Positions 16,759 to 24,286 of a stretch of DNA of 64,000 nt are shown here, piece by piece. Position numbers and translations under genes: made by a program. The notes under the pieces were generated by a model. That model saw only the letters and a list, made by a program, of their open reading frames with translations, was not told the origin of the DNA and ran no database searches. How positions within the stretch are numbered: the first letter of the stretch is position 1; each line of letters begins with the position of its first letter. Source of the stretch: CAVZBW01 sp963778465 (GTDB taxonomy: Bacteria; Actinomycetota; Acidimicrobiia; Acidimicrobiales; RAAP-2); assembly GCA_963778465.1 (NCBI GenBank), contig CAVZUK010000002.1, positions 930,001 to 994,000 of the forward strand, read 5' to 3'.

Positions 16759-17676
16759 GTGCAGACCGTAACAACCATCGAAGGCGTGGACATCGCCGAC
16801 CTGGCAGGCAGCTTCGAGCTGTCGCTCAGAGCCCGGAACCGGAGCCGGCGCACTGTCCAGAGCTACCTCGAGACCGTCGAGCAGTTCCGGCACTGGCAGG
16901 TCGAGCACAACCTGCCCACCCTCGTCCTGGCCGTCGCGTCGGAACACATCGAGACGTGGCTGGCTGAGCTCAGCGAGAACCGTAGGCCGACGACGGTCCG
17001 AATCAGGTACATCAGCCTGAAGCAATTTTGGAACTGGTGCGTCGACGAGCGCGAGGTGTCCGTCTCCCCTATGGAGCGGCTGAAGCCGCCGAACGTCCCG
17101 GAGGTTGTGATCCCGGTCCCGAGCCAGGACAGCCTCAAAGCGCTCTTGAAGGCGTGCGATGGGTCCCGCTTCGAGGATGTGCGGGACACGGCCATCATCC
17201 GCCTGTTCGCCGACGGAGGGCTCCGCTTGAGCGAGCTCACGGACCCTCGGGTCGACGACATCGACGGGGACCTCGTGACCGTCCGATCCGGCAAAGGTGC
17301 CAAAGCCCGCGGAGTAGTGGTGGGTATGCGGACGCTGCAGTCGCTCGATCGCTATCTGCGCCAGCGCCGTCGCCAGTCCCAAGCCGCGGCGTCCCCCTGG
17401 CTCTGGCTCGCTCGTGGACGGAGTCACATCACGTCTCAGGGCATCCAGGCGGCCGTGCAGCGGCGGGCGAGGATGGCCGGGATCGGTCACTTGCACTGTC
17501 ACCAGCTGCGCCACTTCTCGGTACACCGGCACCTTGCCAGTGGTGGCTCCGAAGTCGGGGCGATGCGCACCTACGGCTGGAGCTCGAGGGCAATGCTCAA
17601 CCGCTATGGCGCGTCCGAAGCTGATCGGCGGGCTCAGGATGAGCGGCGTCGGCTGGCACCTGGGGATGATTTGTGA
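16759..17676 (+). CDS. Tyrosine recombinase / integrase
   Basis: A 305-residue XerC/D-like recombinase. The N-terminal SAM-like core-binding domain covers about 15-105 (RNRSRRTVQSYLETVEQF). Catalytic residues can be placed: Arg in GGLRLSELT, Lys in VRSGKGAKAR, His and Arg in HCHQLRHFSVH, Trp in TYGWSS and the nucleophile Tyr in LNRYGAS. The GTG at 16759 has a good GCAGGAGG upstream. It leads a lower-GC stretch with two small unknown genes downstream and is not next to a visible tRNA gene. It may move this unit or act on the repeats at 17756-17796. Confidence 0.92.
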   Translation: MQTVTTIEGVDIADLAGSFELSLRARNRSRRTVQSYLETVEQFRHWQVEHNLPTLVLAVASEHIETWLAELSENRRPTTVRIRYISLKQFWNWCVDEREVSVSPMERLKPPNVPEVVIPVPSQDSLKALLKACDGSRFEDVRDTAIIRLFADGGLRLSELTDPRVDDIDGDLVTVRSGKGAKARGVVVGMRTLQSLDRYLRQRRRQSQAAASPWLWLARGRSHITSQGIQAAVQRRARMAGIGHLHCHQLRHFSVHRHLASGGSEVGAMRTYGWSSRAMLNRYGASEADRRAQDERRRLAPGDDL

Positions 17677-17686
17677 GGTCGCGCCT

Positions 17687-17716
17687 TTGCACCGTTGCAC
17701 CAGGCGCCGTTAGGAT
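17687..17716 (+). promoter_or_regulatory. Possible promoter of the small-gene pair
   Basis: TTGCAC (17687-17692) and TAGGAT (17711-17716) with an 18-base spacer lie just after the recombinase stop and before the hairpin and repeats that precede the gene at 17832. Confidence 0.3.
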
Positions 17717-17738
17717 AATGCCAGTCTTGTAAGTCTCT

Positions 17739-17796
17739 CCGCTCGCAAAGCGGAACCGGCCGATTGCTTGGTTCTGCTGCCGGCCGATTGCTTGGT
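17739..17796 (+). repeat. Hairpin and 17-bp direct repeat upstream of the small genes
   Basis: CCGCT-CGCAA-AGCGG (17739-17753) is a perfect short hairpin. It is followed by two exact copies of CCGGCCGATTGCTTGGT at 17756-17772 and 17780-17796, one start every 24 bases. Together they occupy the 155-base gap between the recombinase and the gene at 17832. They could be a recombinase-binding site, a regulator-binding site or part of a 5' leader; nothing in the sequence decides. Confidence 0.75.
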
Positions 17797-17831
17797 GCGA
17801 AGGAGATCTCCGCCAGGAGGTTTCTTCGACC

Positions 17832-18134
17832 ATGTCCGAAATCGGCCAATCCGAGCCCTCGACTGACTACTACGTCGTTCGGCTTCCGCCGCGCGAGGTC
17901 CGTCAGCAACGGGGCCGTATGGGCGGACTCGCCACCAGCGCCAAGCACGACATGGTGCTGCACACCGCGCCGGCGAGACAGGCGTTCAAGGACCGGTTCC
18001 TCGACGAGGTAGATCCTGATCGGGTTCTGCCAGAGCCTGAGCGCATCCGTCGGGCGGAGGCAGCGCGCAAGCTGCACTACACCCGGATGGCCTACCGAAG
18101 TGCGCAGGTCCGCCGCGCCCGAAAGAAGTCCTGA
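17832..18134 (+). CDS. Small basic protein of a mobile module, unknown function
   Basis: A 100-residue protein with a strong ribosome site (CCAGGAGG) before the ATG at 17832. It contains RGRMGGLATSAKHD, TAPARQAFKDRFLDEVDPD, LPEPERIRRAEAARKLHYTR and a basic SAQVRRARKKS end. I recall similar small proteins with a T-x-P-A-R...VDP...ER..RAE.AR pattern from actinobacterial plasmids and integrated elements, without a known function; this recollection needs a search. The C-terminal half looks helical and could bind nucleic acid. The next gene starts inside its stop codon. Confidence 0.78.
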   Translation: MSEIGQSEPSTDYYVVRLPPREVRQQRGRMGGLATSAKHDMVLHTAPARQAFKDRFLDEVDPDRVLPEPERIRRAEAARKLHYTRMAYRSAQVRRARKKS

Positions 18135-18553
18135 TGTGCCGGCTCGTCGACCTCGACGAGCTCAATTCCATGACCTTGCGGCATCTCCTCGCCGCTCGCC
18201 TTGAGCAAGAGAAAACGTGGGAAGAGCCCGGGTTCGAGAGTTGGGCCGCCTCATGTCGCCCGGCTCACGCGTCAGGCCGATCCCGACGAGTTGAAGTGCC
18301 GACCTCGAAATTCAATGAAGCCTTTTCCCACACCATCGTGGAAGCAGATCTCCTTGAGGAGTGGGTTGACACTCTGACTGATGTCGACTGGCCCCAGGTT
18401 GAAGCCGAGCAGGAATTTGAACGATTCATCCGATCAGAGAACCCAACTTGGCAGTTCAGGCTCGAAGATCCACAGTGGCGTGCGCAGGTTCGCGTCGCAT
18501 GCAGGAGGCGAGCGACGGAGATTGCCAGCGTGGGAAGAGGTGCCTTCCATTAA
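18134..18553 (+). CDS. Unknown protein coupled to the small basic protein
   Basis: A 139-residue protein whose ATG at 18134 overlaps the upstream stop (TGATG). It is rich in Glu, Trp and Arg (for example LLEEWVDTLTDVDWPQVEAE) with no signal peptide, membrane span or known motif. Base composition is unlike the surroundings: bases 18421-18480 have 32 G/C of 60, against about 70% in the flanks. The coupling with the 17832 gene and the recombinase upstream suggests a three-gene accessory unit. A toxin/antitoxin-like or regulatory pair is possible but nothing proves it. Confidence 0.65.
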   Translation: MCRLVDLDELNSMTLRHLLAARLEQEKTWEEPGFESWAASCRPAHASGRSRRVEVPTSKFNEAFSHTIVEADLLEEWVDTLTDVDWPQVEAEQEFERFIRSENPTWQFRLEDPQWRAQVRVACRRRATEIASVGRGAFH

Positions 18554-18706
18554 CCCTTGCAGGATTACGAACGCAGTCCGAGTTTAGCCGCGGCCGTTCT
18601 GCCGAATCCCGATCGGCTGGGCGTCCTCGAGCTCGCCAGCCGTGCCCTTAGCAGGCGTTCACAATGTAGGGAGGCGCTCACTTCGCCAGCCCGGGAACGG
18701 GTTGGC

Positions 18707-18735
18707 TTCCCTGGCGTACGCCCCTCGCCGAAGAC
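18707..18735. repeat. 29-bp direct repeat, left copy flanking the efflux gene
   Basis: This segment matches 20473-20501 at 22 of 29 positions in the same orientation; the shared core is TCCTGGCGTA...CCGAAGAC. On the minus strand both read V-F-G-x-x-x-TPG-(K/N)-P. The copies lie just outside the two ends of the MFS gene. Confidence 0.5.
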
Positions 18736-18752
18736 GTGAGGCGTCGCCTCAC
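18736..18752. terminator. Palindrome at the 3' end of the efflux gene
   Basis: GTGAGGCG-T-CGCCTCAC is a 17-base near-perfect palindrome that includes the stop codon of the MFS gene and lies between convergent genes. It lacks a T run, so termination is only a possibility. Confidence 0.35.
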
Positions 18753-20395
18753 TCAACTAGAGCATCACCTGCGGGCTTTTCCGATGGCTGTTTGGTAGGG
18801 AGTCGACGCGCGGCAAAAAGTGCCAGCACTGCGATGACAGCGAGAACCGATAACGAGGCTCGCAAGCCGGCGATACGGGCATTGGCGTTTTCGGTGAGGA
18901 CGGCATCGGCAGTCTTGCCGGTGACTCCGGCCTCATTGAGATCGGTCTTCAACTGGGCATCGGAGATGAACGGCGCTCCCCCGGCCAGTTGTACTTGGGC
19001 CTTGGAGGACAGATCGGAGGGGACGGCGGGGTTGTGAGCGACGCCGCTGAGAAACGACGAGGTCAGCGCCGAGATGAGCACCGCCCCGGCCAAGGCCGTG
19101 CCGATCGACGCGCCGAGGTTGGTGACCGTGTTCTGTACGCCGCCGACTTCGCCGCTCTGCTGGTCCGGCACCGACGAGACGGTCACACTTCCCAACTGGG
19201 AGGCCAACGTACCGACACCGAGCCCCGCGAGCAGCATGGGCCAGGTCACAATCTCCGGTCCCGCGCCGGCGTCGAGGGCTGCCACCATAATGACGATCCC
19301 AGCGAACAGAGCGAGGAACCCGACCCGGACGACTCGGCGCGGTGAGGCGTGAGGGAAGAGCCTCGGAACACCCACGGCAGCCAACAGCAGCGTGATCGAG
19401 AGCGGCAGGAGCCGAACGCCGGTGGCGATGGCAGAGAGGCCGAGCGCCACTGACAGGAATAGCGGGACTGCGAAGAACAGACCGGCTTGCAGCAGGTACT
19501 GGAAGAAGAACGCGGTGAGCCCGCCGCGCAAGCCCCGGTTGCGGAGAAGCTCGGGGTCAAGAAGGGCCGACTTCCCAGCAGCGAGCCGACGATCCTCCCA
19601 CCACAAGAAGCCCCACAGCACCACTCCGCCACCCAAGATCAGCCAGATCACGGGAGAGAGACCCACCCAATGCGGGGCGCCCTGCTTCGGTTGGACGAAC
19701 CCCCAGGTTCCCGAGCGCAGGATGCCGTACACGACCAGCCCCAAGCCGAGCGCGGACAAGGCGGTGCCCACCAGATCCAGCCGCTCTCCCTTCTCGGCCG
19801 GGGTGTCGGCCATCCGGCGACTCAAAAGCACGATGATCGCCACCACGAGGACCTCCCCGACGAATACCCACCGCCACGAGAGATACGTGGTGAACAATCC
19901 GCCGATGAGGGGTCCGGCAGCCACCGCAATGGCTCCGGCCGAGGCCACCAGCCCATACGCTCGAGGTCGATCTTTTCGGCCGAAGTTCGACGCGACTAAG
20001 GCCACAATCGCCGGCAGGATCAAAGCTGCGCCCGCACCTTCGAGGAACGACCAACCGAACATCAACACCGCCAGATTCCCCGAGACCGCGGTGGTGAGCG
20101 AACCGCATCCATAGATGACGCAACCGAGCACGAAGGCACGTTTGCGGCCCAGAATCTGACCCAACTTGCCGCCGGTGATCATCAGTGAAGCCATCACCAA
20201 GGTGTAGAAGGTGATGGCAGTCTGGATTCCGACGACCGTGGTGCCCACGTCCTTCGCCACGGTGGCGATCGAGACGTTCATCACCGAGCTGTCGAGCGTC
20301 ATCAGGAACTGACCCGACGCCAACGTGAGGAGAACGATCCCGGCTCCAGAGACCCGACGTTCAGCGGTTTCTGTCACGGGGTTCCACCACCACAC
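18749..20395 (-). CDS. MFS multidrug efflux transporter, DHA2 (14-TM) type
   Basis: A 548-residue membrane protein with about 14 hydrophobic spans. Motif D1 is LDSSVMNVSIATVA, motif A is GGKLGQILGRKRAF and motif C (antiporter) is AIAVAAGPLIGG. A long non-membrane loop of about 70 residues lies before the last span, as in EmrB/QacA-type pumps. The product would export drugs or metabolites by proton antiport. GTG at 20377 is a possible shorter start. No regulator is adjacent. It lies in the accessory stretch and is flanked by the 29-bp repeat, which suggests acquisition as a unit. Confidence 0.9.
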   Translation of the reverse strand: MWWWNPVTETAERRVSGAGIVLLTLASGQFLMTLDSSVMNVSIATVAKDVGTTVVGIQTAITFYTLVMASLMITGGKLGQILGRKRAFVLGCVIYGCGSLTTAVSGNLAVLMFGWSFLEGAGAALILPAIVALVASNFGRKDRPRAYGLVASAGAIAVAAGPLIGGLFTTYLSWRWVFVGEVLVVAIIVLLSRRMADTPAEKGERLDLVGTALSALGLGLVVYGILRSGTWGFVQPKQGAPHWVGLSPVIWLILGGGVVLWGFLWWEDRRLAAGKSALLDPELLRNRGLRGGLTAFFFQYLLQAGLFFAVPLFLSVALGLSAIATGVRLLPLSITLLLAAVGVPRLFPHASPRRVVRVGFLALFAGIVIMVAALDAGAGPEIVTWPMLLAGLGVGTLASQLGSVTVSSVPDQQSGEVGGVQNTVTNLGASIGTALAGAVLISALTSSFLSGVAHNPAVPSDLSSKAQVQLAGGAPFISDAQLKTDLNEAGVTGKTADAVLTENANARIAGLRASLSVLAVIAVLALFAARRLPTKQPSEKPAGDALVE

Positions 20396-21014
20396 ACACC
20401 AGCTAGCCGAGAGAAGCGAAAGGGTTCCAAGCCGCCCATACTCGCAGACGAAATCGGCGAGTAGAACCGGGATTTCCTGGCGTAGACCACGGACCGAAGA
20501 CCCTTTTGCCGATCGACGGCCGGCAGCTTGTGACCTTGGAACACAGGAGGTTGCGACGCCTCAGGGGGCCTGTCCTCGGGGGCTTCGCTTCATCGCTCAT
20601 CTTCCCTTTCGGTTTGACGCCAAAGGGAGATCCAGCTACGCGCTACCTTGCCATGTCGGCACCTCCCGAGGGTGTCGGCCACGCCCCCGGCCCGGTCCAA
20701 CGGGTGCGGGGGCTGTCCTATCGCTGCGCAGTCTGAGCCCGGCGAAAGGTTGTCGAGAATGGCTGATTTCGGAAATGGCCGAGTAGATCTAACTGGCGGT
20801 TTGCGCAACCCGGAGCCCCGCCTTTTAGCTACTAAGTACAACGCACAATGACGCACAACGGCCCGTCAGAGTCAACCCGAACCGTCGTCCCGTCCCAGGT
20901 CAGGCCGGGGGATGCCGGCGCCGGGAGGGGCGGCGGATCGGCCGGGCACGCCGGGCCGCCAGCGCCTAACGTTTCGGGAATGATTCAGCTGGTCACGGGT
21001 AGGAGAGTCATCAC
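20396..21014. other. 619-base intergenic stretch without a convincing gene
   Basis: This gap joins the efflux gene promoter region to the dehydrogenase at 21015. It holds the right copy of the 29-bp repeat (20473-20501) and a minus-strand open frame of 65 codons (20403-20600, ATG with AAGGGAAG upstream), which may be a decayed or very small gene; I cannot support a product. On the minus strand GCCGGGGGCGTGGCCGACACC (20671-20691 region) resembles the sequence just upstream of the recombinase. Bases after about 20760 are AT-richer. No tRNA is visible. Confidence 0.5.
20473..20501. repeat. 29-bp direct repeat, right copy flanking the efflux gene
   Basis: Matches 18707-18735 at 22 of 29 bases in the same orientation, 72 bases upstream of the efflux gene start at 20395. 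The similarity continues weakly into GAACCGGG versus GAACGGG on the left. Confidence 0.5.
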
Positions 21015-22130
21015 ATGAAGACCAAAGCCGCGATCGTGCGCGAGGCGCCGGGCAAGTGGGAGGTCGCCGAGGTCGATCTCGACGGACCCCGTCAGGGGGA
21101 GCTGCTCGTCCGAATGGAAGCATCGGGCCTCTGCCATTCCGACGACCACCTCACGACCGGCGATCTGCTCGTCGGCGTGTACCCCATGGCCGGCGGCCAC
21201 GAGGGTGCCGGTGTCGTCGAGGAGGTGGGACCCCACACTCCCGGGTGGAAGGTCGGCGACCGAGTGGTGACGTCGTTCCTTCCCGGCTGCGGCCGGTGCC
21301 GCTTTTGCGCCTCGGGCATGCAGAACCTGTGCGACGCCGGCGCGACCACCCTCTCTGGGACGAGGGAGGACGGGTCTCACCGCATGAGCATCGACGGCCA
21401 GGGCGTCGGCCAGATGGCCGGCCTGGCGACCTTCAGCCAGTGGTCGACGATCTCGGTGCTCTCCGCCGTGCACTGTCCCGACGACGTGCCGTTGGACATC
21501 GCCTGCCTCACCGGGTGCGGAGTCGGGACCGGATGGGGTTCGGCGGTCAACTCGGCCGAGGTGCGACCCGGCGACGTCGTCATCGTGATGGGTGTCGGCG
21601 GGATCGGCATCAACGCCGTGCAGGGTGCCAGCCACGCGGGGGCCTCCGTGATCGTGGCGGTCGATCCTGTCGAGCTCAAGCGCACGACGGCACTGAAGCT
21701 CGGAGCCACGCACGCTGCCGAGACGATGGCCGAGGCGAGGGAGATCGTCGCGCCACTCACCAACGGGCAGGGCGCGGACTCCTGCATCGTGTGCGTCGGC
21801 GTCACGAACGGTGAGCACATCGCGGAGGGTCTCGAGGCCGTCCGCAAGGGGGGCACCTGCGTCGCCACGGGCATCGGCAACCTGCTCGAGACCGGGATCC
21901 CGGTGTCGCCGACGCTCCTGACGCTCTACCAGAAGCGGATCCAGGGTTCGCTCTTCGGCGCGTCCAACCCGACCAAGGACATCCCGTTGATGCTCGAGCT
22001 CTACCGCCAGGGCCGGCTCCACCTCGACGAGCTGGTCTCCCAGACCTACACCCTGGACCAGATCAACGAGGGCTACGCCGACATGCACGCCGGGCGCAAC
22101 ATCCGTGGAGTGATCCTGCACCAGCACTGA
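21015..22130 (+). CDS. Second NDMA-dependent type zinc alcohol dehydrogenase
   Basis: A 371-residue enzyme closely related in layout to the one at 7029-8174. Zinc ligands are Cys40, His62 and Glu63 (catalytic) and Cys92, 95, 98 and 106 (structural, CGRCRFCASGMQNLC). The coenzyme fold is IVMGVGGIGINAVQGA and the end reads QINEGYADMHAGRNIRGV, near-identical to its paralogue. The family is associated with tightly bound NAD and mycofactocin. The differing segment after the structural zinc suggests another alcohol substrate. GGTAGGAGAG precedes the ATG. The ferritin-like gene follows after 36 bases. Confidence 0.88.
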   Translation: MKTKAAIVREAPGKWEVAEVDLDGPRQGELLVRMEASGLCHSDDHLTTGDLLVGVYPMAGGHEGAGVVEEVGPHTPGWKVGDRVVTSFLPGCGRCRFCASGMQNLCDAGATTLSGTREDGSHRMSIDGQGVGQMAGLATFSQWSTISVLSAVHCPDDVPLDIACLTGCGVGTGWGSAVNSAEVRPGDVVIVMGVGGIGINAVQGASHAGASVIVAVDPVELKRTTALKLGATHAAETMAEAREIVAPLTNGQGADSCIVCVGVTNGEHIAEGLEAVRKGGTCVATGIGNLLETGIPVSPTLLTLYQKRIQGSLFGASNPTKDIPLMLELYRQGRLHLDELVSQTYTLDQINEGYADMHAGRNIRGVILHQH

Positions 22131-22166
22131 GATGCCGGATCGACCGAGACACCGGTAAGGAGATCC

Positions 22167-22607
22167 GTGGCGGAGATCGATCGCGAAGCGACGCTCGAGA
22201 CGTTGAACGACATCGTCGAGCTCGAGCTCGCCGGCGTCGTGCGCTTCACCCAGTACTCCCTGATGGTCTTCGGCCACGCACGGATCCCCATCACGAGTTG
22301 GATGCGTGAGCAGGCACAGCAGTCGATGGCGCACGCGATCCAGGCCGGGGAGGAGGTCACCGCCCTCGGTGGCGCCGTCTCGCTCGGGATCGGCGAGCTC
22401 GTCGGCACCCATCACGCCACGGTGGACGACATCCTCCAGGAGATGCTCGTGCAGGAGCGGCGGGGGATCGAGCTCTACCGCCGGCTGCTGACGCTGGCCG
22501 AGGGCCGGAGCGTGTCCCTGGAGGAGCTGGCCCGCCAGATGATCCGCAACGAGGAGCTCGACGTCGCGGAGATCGAGAAGATGCTGCGCAAGCGGGGCGA
22601 CGCCTAG
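22167..22607 (+). CDS. Ferritin-like (bacterioferritin-type) four-helix protein
   Basis: A 146-residue helical protein, start GTG with AAGGAG upstream. Layout follows bacterioferritin: ETLNDIVELELAGVVRFTQY in helix A, WMREQAQQSMAHAIQAGEEV in helix B, DDILQEMLVQERRGIELYRRL in helix C and RQMIRNEELDVAEIEKML in helix D. Compared with the ferroxidase centre of Bfr (E-x2-H twice), helix B has Ser-x2-His56 and helix D has Glu without the His, so the di-iron site is incomplete or rearranged. Iron storage is uncertain; a structural or redox accessory role for the upstream dehydrogenase is possible. Confidence 0.75.
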   Translation: MAEIDREATLETLNDIVELELAGVVRFTQYSLMVFGHARIPITSWMREQAQQSMAHAIQAGEEVTALGGAVSLGIGELVGTHHATVDDILQEMLVQERRGIELYRRLLTLAEGRSVSLEELARQMIRNEELDVAEIEKMLRKRGDA

Positions 22608-22626
22608 AGGCCTGGAGGCGGGTCGC

Positions 22627-23238
22627 TCACTCCTCCGTGAGCATCTTGAAGGCGAGGTGCCGGCCGTGGCCCTGGCCGAGCGCCAACGCGAACCACAGGC
22701 CGGCCACCATGTCGACGAGAGGCGCCTGCTCGAGTCCCCCGACCCGGACCGGCCGGAGTCCTACGTCGGACACGAGCCGCTCGACCAAGGCGCCGCCGTC
22801 GCCGTCGGGGCCGCACCAGAACAGGTCGGCGGGCACGCCGTCGAAGACGGGGTCGGCGAAGTTCTCCCAACCGAGCGAGTTGAACGCCCTGGCCAACTTG
22901 GCGCCGGGCGAGTTGGCCCCGAGGGCCCGGAGGGAGTTGACCTCGGTTGCCCCGAGGTTGTTGCTGGCGTCGATGACCAACCTGCCCTCGAGCCTCGCGC
23001 CGAGCGAGGAGGCCATCTCCGTGACCGCCTGGCCGGGGAGCGCGACGAGCACCGCCTCTGCCGTCCGGATGGCGTCCGCGTGGGTGGCGACGGTGACGCC
23101 GACGGCTGCCGCCCGGTCCCGGGAGGATGCGGACCCCGGATCGCGGCTGCCGAGAACGACGTCGTGGCCGACCGCCCTCCACTTGCCGGCCAAGGTGGTG
23201 CCGATCGCGCCGGTACCGAGGACTGCGATGGCCGTCAT
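22627..23238 (-). CDS. NADPH/F420 oxidoreductase-like protein
   Basis: A 203-residue Rossmann protein starting AIAVLGTGAIGTTLAGKW, with DVVLGSRDPGS, VLVALPG and VIDASN as in the F420H2:NADP oxidoreductase family (also the YrpG/Fno-like group), and AFNSLGWENFADP, which corresponds to the conserved KAFN segment. It may transfer hydride between F420 and NADP, linking to the many luciferase-like enzymes in the window, but many members have unknown substrates. Convergent with the ferritin-like gene. Confidence 0.78.
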   Translation of the reverse strand: MTAIAVLGTGAIGTTLAGKWRAVGHDVVLGSRDPGSASSRDRAAAVGVTVATHADAIRTAEAVLVALPGQAVTEMASSLGARLEGRLVIDASNNLGATEVNSLRALGANSPGAKLARAFNSLGWENFADPVFDGVPADLFWCGPDGDGGALVERLVSDVGLRPVRVGGLEQAPLVDMVAGLWFALALGQGHGRHLAFKMLTEE

Positions 23239-23346
23239 CTCCGGACCCTCCTATTCGTCGGCGACTGCACACAGTGTGCCGTGCCGGCGTCGAGACGATG
23301 CGCCCTCGCGACCCCAGCCTGGCCCCGGCGGTGGCACGCTGTGGGC

Positions 23347-23727
23347 GTGATCACGAGCACTCACGCCATCCTCTACGCCGAGGACCCCGACCGGGCCAGA
23401 GAGTTCCTGAGGGACGTGCTCGGCCTCCCGTGGGTCGATGCCCACGGCGGGTGGCTCATCTTCAAGCTCCCACCGGCCGAGCTCGGCGTGCATCCCACCG
23501 GCACGCCGGAGGCGCCAGGCGGGCCGGCGAGCGGGCACCACGAGCTGTACCTGATGTGCGACGACATCGAGTCCACCGTCGCCGAGCTTTCGCGCAAGGG
23601 GGTCGAGTTCGCCGGACCGGTCGAGGACCAGGGCTTCGGTCGGGTGGTCCGGCTCCTCGTCCCCGGCGCCGGGACCGTGGGCCTCTACCAGCCCCGGCAC
23701 GCCACGGCGTTCGATCTCGACGGCTGA
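23347..23727 (+). CDS. VOC-family protein
   Basis: A 126-residue VOC protein: HAILYAEDPDRAREFLRDVLGL at the start, HHELYLMCDDIESTVAELSRKG in the middle and LLVPGAGTVGLYQPRH at the end, with the usual metal-site positions. GTG at 23347 or 23341 are both possible. It is divergent from the F420-type reductase and convergent with the flavin reductase. Function unassigned; the family includes glyoxalases, dioxygenases and resistance proteins. Confidence 0.78.
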   Translation: MITSTHAILYAEDPDRAREFLRDVLGLPWVDAHGGWLIFKLPPAELGVHPTGTPEAPGGPASGHHELYLMCDDIESTVAELSRKGVEFAGPVEDQGFGRVVRLLVPGAGTVGLYQPRHATAFDLDG

Positions 23728-23743
23728 CGGGCGGGTCCCGGAC

Positions 23744-24286
23744 TCAGCGAGTGCCGGGGCCCGTTGCGGCTCGCTCGGTGGGGGGACCCGGTCGCTCCTG
23801 ATGCTCGTGCCCGGCCTCCACGTGGGGTGCCCGGGACAGCCGGAGCGGTTCGAAGGGCCCATCGGTGTGCACGGTCACCGGCTCGGTGACGAAGCACACG
23901 TGATCACCGCCCTCGTCGACCATGGCGGTCCGGCGCGCCACCATGCGGTTCGCGCATGCCGGCAGTACGGGCACCCCGCCGGGGCCGTCGCTCACGTCGA
24001 GCCCGGCGAACTTGTCGACGTCGTCGCCGGTGAGCGAGCCGAAGCGCGACGCCAGGTCGGCGTCTGCGCCCGCCAGGAAGTGGATCCCCAGGTGGGTCGA
24101 GCGCAACGCCACCCGGTAGGTGAAGTTCGCCTTGGAGAGCCAGACGCAGTAGCGCCCCGGTTCGATGCTCGACTGCGAGTGGAACCCGACGAGGCACCCT
24201 GCCCTCTCCTGCCCGTCGGCGGCCGTGACCACGATGAGCGGTGCGTCGAGCGACGTCATGATCGCATCGAAGGGGTCACTCCCCAT
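23744..24286 (-). CDS. Flavin reductase-like FMN-binding protein
   Basis: A 180-residue protein with the flavin-reductase pattern: MTSLDAPLIVVTAADGQERAGCLVGFHSQSS split over the first 45 residues, PGRYCVWLSKANFTY, GIHFLAG and RFGS. Such proteins supply reduced FMN/FAD to monooxygenases or, in some actinobacteria, use F420. The proline- and glutamate-rich tail is unlike the domain and may be disordered. Its ATG at 24286 overlaps the RibD-like gene by 11 bases, so the two are translationally coupled. Confidence 0.8.
   Translation of the reverse strand: MGSDPFDAIMTSLDAPLIVVTAADGQERAGCLVGFHSQSSIEPGRYCVWLSKANFTYRVALRSTHLGIHFLAGADADLASRFGSLTGDDVDKFAGLDVSDGPGGVPVLPACANRMVARRTAMVDEGGDHVCFVTEPVTVHTDGPFEPLRLSRAPHVEAGHEHQERPGPPTERAATGPGTR

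Noticed and set aside
16701..20691. Inverted similarity between GCCGGGGCGTGGC near 16701 and the 20671-20691 region
   Set aside because: About 20 GC-rich bases with gaps; too weak to call terminal inverted repeats.
20325..20856. Possible small genes in the gap after the efflux pump (153 codons plus, 88 codons minus)
   Set aside because: No recognisable family, no consistent ribosome site and overlapping frames; listed only as an uncertain intergenic stretch.
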